The position numbers and the translations under genes were made by a program. Below are positions 8,724 through 16,199 of a stretch of DNA of 16,199 bases, one piece after another (within the stretch, counting starts at the first letter, position 1; each line of letters begins with the position of its first letter). This DNA is from Saccoglossus kowalevskii (Eukaryota > Hemichordata > Enteropneusta > Harrimaniidae): NCBI RefSeq assembly GCF_000003605.2, contig NW_003135833.1, positions 102,765 through 118,963 on the forward strand, written 5' to 3'. The notes beneath the pieces were generated by a model. That model ran no database searches and had not been told where the DNA came from. It saw only the letters and a list, made by a program, of their open reading frames with translations.

Positions 8724-9471
8724 AGTTGTTAAATAGACAAATATCTACTACAAGTACAGTATGTACAGATACCAAATGTTATCAATTTTATTTTGTCCTC
8801 CTTCATAGTGTATAGATGAATGATAAACATGTTTTCTATATTTAACAAAAATTTCGTTAAACTTTCAAAGTGGATAACTACAATAAAGAATCAATAGGTT
8901 CTGCACAAAACTGAAGCTGATATAATGTATATACTGTGTCTAAAGTTACACAATCTTGCATACCAGAGGTAAATCGATGTAGATTCATGCACTAGGTTGC
9001 TAAGCGATAAGAAAAATCTTAAATCATCTGCTGAGACTCTTATTCAATAAGCTATAAATGATAACCAGAGTAGGGATAATGCTATGGGAAAAATCACAAA
9101 GTCACAGTATCCATGGAAACAAATTTAAGTACCTTGTTTTATTATTTACTCTTTTCCATTTATTTGTCAGATCGATTCTCTCAGCAAAAAATCAAGAATA
9201 TGTTTTGAGAGTCTTTTTTACTCGTTTACACATACAGTATTTTTATAGTCGTCTACCATACTCCAGTTCGAATAATCTGCACTTTGACGTAATTGACAAC
9301 TGTGTTATTCATAAACTTGTCAGCATGATTTGACTGCACGTACCTCTTAAATCATTCTGCATACATATGTACCATAAAAAAAGATGAACAAGCAAACCTG
9401 ATGAATAGACATTGTGTACAAGTTACAGGTAAACTCATCTATTAAAAAAAAGTCACCTGTACAAGCAAAGT
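8724..9471. other. Non-coding stretch with one X-box-like word
   Basis: It includes a 91-codon ATG frame (9058-9333) with a hydrophobic central stretch. That length is expected roughly once per window of this composition by a rough estimate, and it shows no family motif. The RFX-like word at 9107-9120 lies inside that frame. Confidence 0.45.
9107..9120 (+). promoter_or_regulatory. RFX X-box-like word
   Basis: GTATCCATGGAAAC matches the X-box consensus with one mismatch in the left half. With its flank it shares CACAGTATCCAT with 10795-10806. Confidence 0.25.
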
Positions 9472-9663
9472 TCAAACATAATTATGGCAGTGTGACGTAA
9501 AAACGACAGACTGACTCTCATTAGAGCTGCAATGTGTTTTTCCAATCGATTGATTGCCCTGGTGACAGGTACGGTCATGAAATACACCAATAAAACCACT
9601 TTTAACGCATCTACCGCTGAAAGCCGCCGTGGATAACCAATATGAACAGGAAAAAAACAGCAT
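9472..9663 (-). other. 63-codon frame resembling a small secreted Cys peptide
   Basis: Reading from the first ATG (9663-9661; the frame is open further upstream but only from TTG), the N-terminus MLFFSCSYWLSTAAFSG looks like a short signal sequence. It is followed by about 46 residues carrying four cysteines (GRC, RTC, THC, SHC). It lies just interior to the hAT-like terminus at 9714-9818. No family is recognised. The length is compatible with chance, and a hydrophobic start is common in AT-rich frames. Confidence 0.15.
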
Positions 9664-9713
9664 CAGTAGACAATGAGTGATGGTCTGTTTTGTAAACAAT
9701 TATTTGTCGGCAT

Positions 9714-9818
9714 GCAGGGCGCACAGGAAATATAACAGGGCGCTGACAATTTAAACAGGGCGCCAATTTCAGATAACAGGGCGTGGCGCCCTGTTAAATT
9801 CCCTCGTGGAGAACCCTG
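9714..9818 (-). mobile_element. hAT-like transposon terminus with phased subterminal motifs
   Basis: On the minus strand the segment begins CAGGGTTCTCC (9818-9808), the type of tip seen on hAT-superfamily elements. Inside it, on the plus strand, AGGGCG[C/T] occurs at 9716, 9737, 9757 and 9778 (spacings 21, 20, 21), three of the four preceded by AAC. An inverted copy, GCGCCCT, lies at 9786-9792, making a local dyad CAGGGCG-TGG-CGCCCTG. Repeated subterminal motifs are typical transposase-binding sites in hAT elements. The opposite end and an 8-bp target duplication were not found, so this may be a solo or truncated end. Confidence 0.5.
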
Positions 9819-10890
9819 GTGTATGAATGCATAAGCGTATTTGCTCTAGAAATGGACATAAACAACATTGCATTTATTTGTATACTGGATCATAAAAATA
9901 AAAAATTCCCATTTACTTGTGACAATGTGGTACTAAAAAAGCAAATATAAATAGTATACCTATTAAGTCATTGGAGCAGTATGATGAATATTGCATGGCA
10001 CATTTAATGGGTTGAATTTTCGCAAATCACATGGAATTGGATATAAAAATTCAAATTTCAAAAATTTGTTGTCATCGTTTCACTTCCAATTCAAATGTAT
10101 GTTAGAATTTGATTTGTTAATGTTTTGACATAGTGTTTGTACGCATGTGTAATCACAAAAAATTTGCTTCTGGAATAATTCAAAATAAATTCACACATAT
10201 TCAGACCATCAGATATTTCACATAATACCGGTAGTCCCAAAACCACAATAAAGCTATAGGAATGATTTTATTAAAGTACAATTTTAACCATTTGAAAGCC
10301 GGAATAACAATTTCATGAAAATGTTCTATATACTGTTAAAATAATGGGCTTAAAATCCCATTGACTACAAATCTTAAAGAATTATAGAAAATAATTATGT
10401 CAATTAATTTTGTTTATTATTAAAAATGATTGTAAACATTGAATTTCATGAAACTACACTACAATTGAAGGTGGAAATAATGATTGCACTCAAAATATAG
10501 AATAATATCTTCAATACGGGTTGAATGCATAAACCCCATTTTTTCACATGAAATTCAAATAATGTGCTATTTGTGGCATTCTAATGATTTGTTCATTACT
10601 TTTTTTTAAATTGAGAAAGACTTTCTTTCACTGTTTTAAAAACATATATTGAAGGAAGATGCATTAAGATAAAATCCATGAGAAATAAAGTGTTTTTACT
10701 TGCATGGTTTATCAAGCAATTACCAGATTAAAGCCTAAAAGCCTTCTGGGTGAATATTTGATCTATGACCAGCAAGTTTTGTTTTAGATAAACCACAGTA
10801 TCCATAGCAACCATCAATAAATCATGTACTGTATTTTCCTTGGATAAGGTACAAAAAACAACAGCCCAAAGCGATGAGCGAGTGGCAAGC
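9819..10890. other. Non-coding stretch with one X-box-like word
   Basis: AT-rich sequence with a small CAAATTT/AAATTTG fold near 10055 and an X-box-like word at 10798. No open frame or repeat copy was recognised. Confidence 0.5.
10798..10811 (+). promoter_or_regulatory. RFX X-box-like word (weak)
   Basis: GTATCCATAGCAAC has two intact-looking half sites (ATCC and RGCAAC) and shares its left flank with the word at 9107. Confidence 0.2.
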
Positions 10891-11006
10891 TAGGAGGTCA
10901 AAATAGTTTTTAAGGGTTAATTTTCTTTGCACAACATGATTGCATTATGCAAATTATATGTTAATTAATATGCAAATGAGAGCCTATATTTGGTCAAAAC
11001 CTCCTA
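10891..11006. repeat. Short inverted-repeat segment with paired octamer words
   Basis: TAGGAGGT (10891-10898) is inverted as ACCTCCTA (10999-11006), with GTCAAAA near both tips but in the same orientation. Within it, ATGCAAAT occurs at 10947-10954 and 10970-10977 with TTAATTAA (10961-10968) between. It could be a decayed small element or a coincidental pair of tips. ATGCAAAT is the POU-domain octamer, but no promoter context is visible. Confidence 0.3.
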
Positions 11007-11465
11007 AGTACAATATTGATAAAATTTCTTATAGTATTAGAAATAATACAACGTGAAAATCTGAAATTGCAAAGAACTGGTATCGTATTTGCTCACCTCT
11101 GTCATTTACTTATTGAAGTGCAATATGATATATGGCATTACAAGGCAACTACAATATGTAACTAAGAAGACTACAATGTATGTAACAGATACGGTAAAAG
11201 GCTTTAATTTCATGAAGCAAAGTTTGGTGAACCAAAAAAATTCAGCAGTGAATATTTCAAAAGATGATTGTATGTGTTTTATCAAAAATCACAAGTGAAT
11301 ACAATCTCTGTAAAAGAGATCGACTATGACTGGCCGCAAGACAAGGACCTTTATTATATGCACTTTCATGATATTTCATCTTCATTGCTGCTTTTAAATC
11401 AAAACATTTTATGGTTAATAGTACATTAATAAATATTCTTTCTAGTCTTGTCCTACTATAGGACC
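11007..11465. other. Non-coding stretch, no gene seen
   Basis: A 69-codon plus-strand frame (11089-11298) lies here. A 116-codon minus-strand frame (11257-11607) begins inside family A from a TTG, with its first ATG two codons later. Neither has a recognisable domain, and the minus frame depends on repeat sequence. Confidence 0.45.
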
Positions 11466-11677
11466 AGTTCCCTCTTTTCATCACAAATTCACAAAATAGT
11501 CTCGTTTTCAGAAGATTGGGACAAAAATAGACAAATTTTTCTGAGTAAAAACTGGAAAATTTACACAAATTTCTTCTGTTGGCTTCAAAATTAAGGTTCA
11601 TTTCCAAAAATATTGAAGGATATTAGAAAAAGGTGCAGACAAATGTGGAGGAGAAAATCCGACGGTGAAAGGGTTAA
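11466..11677 (+). repeat. Dispersed repeat family A, copy 3
   Basis: It starts AGTTCCCTCTTTTCATCACA and ends GACGGTGAAAGGGTTAA, the same boundaries as the copy at 3839-4056, and aligns along its length with moderate divergence and small indels. The antisense reading FCEFVMKRG is shared by these two copies. Because the third copy breaks it and the frames do not stay aligned, this reflects shared DNA ancestry and not protein selection. Confidence 0.75.
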
Positions 11678-11782
11678 AGGCTTTCGAAAAAGATCCATTG
11701 CTCGAAAACATCTCGTCATTTTAATAAATAGTTACTTAGAGCACCAACTACAAAATATTATCTACTTCATGTATATATCATG

Positions 11783-11909
11783 AGGTTATTACGAGGATAC
11801 CTCGAAGTATGCACTCAGACAGTACAGTGGGAATACCGACCGATGTGCAGCGAGTCAATATGACTGCGTACTGTCTGAGTGCATACTTTCGATATCTTCG
11901 TAATAACCT
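11783..11909. mobile_element. Long imperfect palindrome, 127 bp, possible MITE
   Basis: The left arm 11783-11825 and right arm 11868-11909 are reverse complements. They share 12 outer bases (AGGTTATTACGA), then a 9-10 bp mismatched block, then a perfect inner 21-bp run from 11805 (AAGTATGCACTCAGACAGTA plus C). The loop of 42 nt is GC-richer than the surroundings. No target duplication is obvious; the flanks are ATATATCATG and TATTATTATA. It may be a foldback/MITE element or a hairpin RNA source. The overlapping 79-codon frame (11809-12048) is not credited. Confidence 0.65.
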
Positions 11910-13084
11910 TATTATTATACATCTTTTCCTTCCAAGGATACATCATGGGAATGCCGAAATACAAAAATGTTTAGAACAGATTGACCGAACTTCTTTGTAT
12001 GGGGTCCGATCAAACCCTGGGGGCTGCCATGTTTGTTTTTATTATTAGAAGATGCTTACGCGTGTAATCATTCCATATTTGGAATTCGCATTTCCTAATA
12101 CGGTAAGATAAAAATACCATGTAAAATATGGCAAAATTACGGTATAATAATATTTATTTTTCCATACTTTATCTGTATTATTTTTAGGCACTTAAAGCTG
12201 AATTAAAATTTTAAACTACTGAATATTATTTGAATATAATAGAAAACTATTACTCTGAAAAATGATATGCCAATTTTTTGAAAGATTTTTTTAATTGAGA
12301 TATTTGCTCGATTAGAAGTACAGCACTAAAAGAAGTAGATATAAACTGAATATTTATTTTTTGCTAGATTACTAAAATAGGCTTATTTTGACGATAGACA
12401 CAACCCTGTTATTTAAACATACAGTGTACAATGTATAAAGCGTACATGTATGTGCTACCAAGGGTACATACTAATGAACAAATTTCAACATAAACCCTTT
12501 GCATGTTCAGTATTTCAAACATTCATTTTAATTTATACAGCATCAATACTTTTTCAACAGTTCACAAAACCTCTAACATGTAGAACATTACGAGGTGGAA
12601 AACTATAATTACATTGCATGCATAGACACTATAGACATATTCCTTACATGCAACAACACAAACATCTTTAAAAATAAATGCAATGGAAACCTGCATGAAG
12701 AATAGCTCGCATGTCATTGCAGGTCAGTCTAGGATTGGTCTGAGTTTATAGATGACTACAGGCTGTAAGAGATATCACAGTATGCCTACTGAATTTAGTA
12801 AAGATTTATATGCGTAGACACGCTTGTCAGTAGACGTTCTGTCATCGTTTTGATATGTACATATTTGATGACCTAAAATTACACACCACATATTCACTGT
12901 CTATTGACAGAAGCACTTTTTTAACCAAATTGGTATCCTCAATACAGTGAAATGCCACTGATGCCCAGGAGAAACAATTTTGTATCTTAAGGATTGTAAA
13001 ACAAGACTGTGCAAAGTGTGTCTTTCTATTCCGTCTTGGGAGTTGTAGCATACTGATACATGGTATTTTATTTCCTGTGTGTAA
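11910..13084. other. Non-coding stretch, no gene seen
   Basis: It contains a perfect CArG word CCATATTTGG (12073-12082) and a small hairpin ACCTGCATGA/TCATTGCAGGT (12689-12698, 12714-12724). A minus-strand ATGGCAGCCCCCAG sits at 12030-12017 with a GT shortly after, superficially like a first exon, but no continuation was found. The 69-codon minus-strand frame (12842-13051) has no domain. Confidence 0.4.
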
Positions 13085-13198
13085 AATAAAAGATTCTCAG
13101 TTATAGCTGCTCAGAGTCTGTCAGCAATGCCCAGACCAGCTGTAATGTCAGGTAACCAACTAGGATTGGATAAAAAGTCTGTATGGGAAAGGGAAAAG
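13085..13198 (+). other. Candidate coding exon patch, strand uncertain
   Basis: Local G+C rises here. On the plus strand a frame open from 13085 to TAG at 13196-13198 includes AAQSLSAMPRPAVMSGNQLG and continues LDKKSVWEREK, which looks protein-like. An AG at 13099-13100 and a donor CAG|GTAACC at 13149-13154 would delimit a 51-bp exon. On the minus strand, a strong pyrimidine tract ending in CATACAG (AG at 13180-13179) precedes a frame reading LSNPSWLPDITAGLGIADRL to a TGA at 13113-13111. Both cannot be right. I recognise no family. Confidence 0.2.
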
Positions 13199-15189
13199 TA
13201 GAAATACCTGTCCCTGTGGATAAGTGAACACACAAATTTATATGTTTAATCTCATTGGCCAAATGGCGAGTCACAAATGTTTTCATAGTCTTTAAATTTT
13301 ACCCTACAATTTAAACATCATGAACCAAAAGCGAAAGAATATCTTAAGTTAATATTAGGTGCATTTATTCTCCAACAACCAAATGGACAGGCAATTTTTC
13401 AATGCTAATCACTAAAAATTCATAATTATTATAATAGAAAAAACAATTACCATCCTTCCACTGAATCACAATTTTTCTTTTAAAAATCCATGAAAAATTA
13501 TACATGCACATAAATTAATATTTTTTACAATTAATTACCTCAGCAATAAAACTCCTGGAATAGCATACACTGAACAGAAAAGGAAAGCACTTATGCTTCA
13601 CTTCTCATAATCTGTGAAACATAAAACAAAATGGTGACGCCCATTGACCGGAAGTGTGGCATTCTCAAAACTCTTAGTATATTTAGATTTCCTATACTTA
13701 TCCATACTTTTCTATATATTACACATGTTATTTATAGAGCTTGATTCATTTTTTACCAAATATATCACACTATTCTAATATTTTCTAACTGAAAATGCTC
13801 TTGTTGTGGGATAGTGATGTTTTTGAGTTTGACAACCAATATTTTCTTTTTTGAAATTTGTGGATTTTCTACCCTCAGTTTATAATTTCAACAAGCCTAG
13901 CAAATTTGATTGTTGCATTTCACGGATTCCAGAAAAGATTATAAGTAAGATGGGTATATGAGGGATAACAAGCAATGAAATAATAGTCATAAGACTACAG
14001 CAGAATAGCCTATTTACTACGTTCACATAAGAGGATCTTGGCATGTGCCGAAATTTTGAATTCTTTGAGTTTGCAGAGGGATTACAGCAAATGTGTTCAT
14101 ATTAGAACCCACTTCGAACTCACTTGGCTCCTGTTGCAATCACATCCTCATTCATTTCATTTATTACTATAATAGTATTTGACCATATACAGCTGTCTTT
14201 TCCTCAATCATCATGGCATACTTGTATGAATTTGTACATGTTTTCTTAAATTCACCACTGAGGGCATGATTTCGGTTTTTGCCAAGCGTTCAAAAAGCAA
14301 ATCTGGCCAAGATTTTTTTTTTTTCTGTACTTGCCCCCGATCGTTCACCATTCACACACATACATTTCGACATGTGCTGACTCAGTCCTGACTCTCATCA
14401 TGTGATGGGATTTCTAACATGAAAGCCACTATCCACTTAGCTTGGGGGATAAATGTAACACTAAATAGAGGAAACTAAGAAAGGTAGCTATCATTGTCAC
14501 AATCTTTAAAAGACCCCAAACTGACATGAAATACTGACATAAAAATAAAGTACAGCATATAATGTACAGTCAGTGGTTTCACCTTGCAGCAATGACAGCT
14601 GAAAGTTAATGACAAATGTGAGCTTGATACATTGTATTGATTGTTACAGTCTACCTATACAAATGACAAGTCCATTAAACCTTGAAAGCATGTTGTGCTG
14701 TACACGAGAATTGCCAAGTATGCCTTGCAGCGACAAATGTCACAGATAGTACAATTACTCTATTTAACCAATTGTGGGACAAAGATTGATGTACACGCCC
14801 CATCGTACCATGCTTTCCAAACAGATTTTATAGGAATTTAACTATTTAAAGCAAACAAAATAATAGTAATAAATTAAAGACCTGTCTGTAAAATCAAACT
14901 AAACTAGAAATGTGTTTAAACTGAACACCTTTCTAACGTCAACATTTTTAAAATGTGATCGAGCCTGTACTCAACTTGAAATTATGTCCATTTGATTCAA
15001 AAATAACAAAATAACATTATGATTGTCATTAATTAATAAACAAAGAAAGGTATATGCTTCTCGGCAGGAAAAGGGTGTTAAAAACTTCCACAAACCTTTG
15101 TAAGTGTTTTGTAGTCCGCGTTAGTTATCAAATTTAAGATATATAGTTTTTTTATAGTAATATAGTTGAAACATAAACATGTCAGAAGT
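13199..15189. other. Non-coding stretch, no gene seen
   Basis: AT-rich throughout, with a 13-T run near 14311-14324. TAAACTGAACACCTTTCTAA (14917-14936) matches 18 of 20 bases of the 88-bp tandem unit at 15607. No coding frame, RNA gene or full repeat copy was recognised. Confidence 0.5.
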
Positions 15190-15500
15190 ATGGATCCAGA
15201 AGATGCTTGATTATGATGATTTTTTAACATTAAAATGATTGACATCTTGTATCGAATTGTCAAACAAGTACTCAATGTCCATATTGAGAAATTGCATCTG
15301 AAAAATAAAATGATGTGCATCAAGGTCCTATAATGTCCAATGTATGTATCAAGTTTAAACAAAATCCATCCATAAATGCTTGATTTTGATGATTTTTTTG
15401 CACAAAAATGGCCAGATAATGAAACAAATTGATGTGCATATGTATAATATTATGTATGATGTATGTGTGAAGTTTGATTGTGATTGGTCCAGGCATGTCT
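15190..15500. repeat. Degenerate two-unit direct repeat
   Basis: ATGCTTGATTATGATGATTT (15203) recurs as ATGCTTGATTTTGATGATTT (15376). TGATGTGCAT recurs at 15311 and 15430, and GTATGTATCAAGTTT near 15342 recurs as GTATGTGTGAAGTTT near 15462. The offsets differ (173 versus about 119-120), so the second unit carries deletions. The tail GTGAAGTTTGATTGTGATTG resembles a dispersed word I associate with invertebrate repeats. The minus-strand frames at 15078-15362 and 15320-15571 share KNHxNQA because of this repeat and are not credited. Confidence 0.6.
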
Positions 15501-15578
15501 AAGATACAGGTCGAAATGCATGCACGTACAAAGTCATTGTTTTCAAAATGCATTTGAACGGGGACTAACAACCTCTCT

Positions 15579-15849
15579 CAGACAGATTACACTATAAAAA
15601 CCTCAATAAACTAAACACCTCTCTAAAACAAAACAATTTCTTCATTCCCTGTGCAAGTGTTCAGTACAGACAGGTTACACTATAAAAACCTCAATAAACT
15701 AAACACCTCTATAAAGCAAAACAATTTCTTCATTCCCTGTGCAAGTGTTCAGTACAGACAGGTTACACTATAAAAACCTCAATAAACTAAACACCTCTCT
15801 AAAACAAAACAATTTCTTCATTCCCTGTGCAAGTGTTCAGTACAGACAG
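15579..15849 (+). repeat. 88-bp tandem repeat, three full units plus 7 bp
   Basis: Units start at 15579, 15667 and 15755, with a partial CAGACAG at 15843. Units 1 and 3 differ at one base, and units 2 and 3 at two. The period is not a multiple of three, so the array is not a coding repeat, and the plus-strand frame at 15739-15963 is an accident. Within each unit, TAAACTAAACACCT and AAGTGTTCAGTACAG can pair imperfectly. A related fragment lies at 14917-14936. The near identity implies recent expansion or ongoing homogenisation. Confidence 0.9.
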
Positions 15850-16199
15850 ATTTTACAGCAATTTAATATTTCACTAGAATTTATTTATAGCTCAATTAAA
15901 ACACTTGGGCATGATTTTAGCTGGAGGAAAAGATATTTTTATACAGAGCTAAATTTTTGCTGATTCAGCAAAAACAATGAATATATATTTACAGCAAAAA
16001 TAATCTACAGCAATTTGAACAGAACCTAATTTAACAATTAGTTTGCATAAATACCATGTGACCTTTCAAATCACTCAAGTAGAAATGTACATGTACATTG
16101 TCATTGTGACTTTGAGCAAAATTAACCCCAATCAGTATAGACTCTATTTTGTTGTAAAAACCGTAATTTAATTTTGCCACAGACTGCTTGGTTTATTAC
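15850..16199. other. Non-coding stretch, no gene seen
   Basis: TTACAGCAA-type words recur near 15852, 15991 and 16008. A perfect palindrome is annotated at 15954-15974. ATGTACATGTACAT occurs near 16085. Confidence 0.5.
15954..15974. other. Perfect 21-bp palindrome (hairpin)
   Basis: TTTTTGCTGA (15954-15963) and TCAGCAAAAA (15965-15974) are exact reverse complements around a single T. It could form a cruciform or serve as a dimeric binding site. No gene is adjacent to interpret it. Confidence 0.6.

Noticed and set aside
9058-9333. 91-codon plus-strand ATG frame with a hydrophobic middle
   Set aside because: The length is near chance expectation for this base composition. There is no motif, and the hydrophobicity follows from T-rich codons.
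11257-11607. 116-codon minus-strand open frame, longest in the window
   Set aside because: It begins at TTG (ATG two codons later), runs through dispersed family A, has no domain, and the homologous repeat copies do not preserve the frame.
12017-12030. Minus-strand ATGGCAGCCCCCAG followed by a GT, like a first exon
   Set aside because: The frame stops after six codons. No downstream exon or promoter could be supported.
12073-12082. Perfect CArG box CCATATTTGG
   Set aside because: About one such match is expected by chance in AT-rich DNA of this length, and no gene is adjacent.
12689-12724. Small hairpin ACCTGCATGA/TCATTGCAGGT
   Set aside because: A short stem with a bulge and no context. 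Folds of this size are common in 16 kb.
15078-15571. Two minus-strand frames sharing KNHxNQA
   Set aside because: The similarity comes from a degenerate DNA duplication. There is no start context or domain.
15739-15963. 74-codon plus-strand frame across the 88-bp tandem
   Set aside because: The 88-bp period shifts frame from unit to unit, so the repeat cannot encode a repeated protein.
1-16199. CRISPR arrays, bacterial operons, tRNA or rRNA genes
   Set aside because: The repeats do not have regular short-repeat/unique-spacer form. No cloverleaf or rRNA signature was seen, and the composition and element content are those of an animal genome.

Overview
This window looks like non-coding nuclear DNA from an animal, most likely a bivalve or other mollusc. 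It is AT-rich on both strands. Its longest open frames (about 90-115 codons) are close to what chance allows at this composition, and some of them lie inside repeats. There are no operons, ribosome binding sites or prokaryotic gene arrangements, and I saw no rRNA or tRNA gene. The mollusc assignment is an inference. It rests on (a) dispersed elements with roughly 130-158 bp tandem cores and a hairpin 3' end, an architecture recalled for the Pearl/CvA-type elements of bivalves and for Helentron-derived HINEs, and (b) recurrent ACATGTACATGT-type words. No complete gene can be supported. The window could be intergenic or part of a long intron.

Layout. 1-260: two tandem core units of the Pearl/Helentron-like family, cut by the window edge. 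657-709: a small hairpin. 1556-1722: first copy (minus) of dispersed family A. 2206-2640: second Pearl/Helentron-like element, with two successive 3' ends. 3125-3257: a 133-bp TTAA-bounded MITE-like inverted-repeat element. 3839-4056: family A copy 2. 5140-5472: third Pearl/Helentron-like element, with a perfect 9-bp terminal stem. 5911-6074: second TTAA-bounded MITE-like element. 6872-7064: another inverted-repeat element. 8607-8723: a 38-codon frame of coding-like composition. 9714-9818: a hAT-like terminus with four phased copies of a GGGCG motif plus one inverted copy. 10891-11006: a short inverted-repeat element holding two octamer words. 11466-11677: family A copy 3. 11783-11909: a long imperfect palindrome. 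13085-13198: a patch of coding-like sequence. About 15190-15500: a degenerate direct repeat. 15579-15849: three nearly identical 88-bp tandem units.

The elements do not form a pathway. The region reads as a layered deposit of small non-autonomous transposable elements, none with a recognisable transposase, helicase or reverse transcriptase. Any mobility would depend on enzymes encoded elsewhere. The observations most worth following are the doubled 3' end at 2506-2640, the helically phased motif array at 9716-9792, the shared terminal signature of the two TTAA-bounded elements, and the recurrence of RFX X-box-like words.
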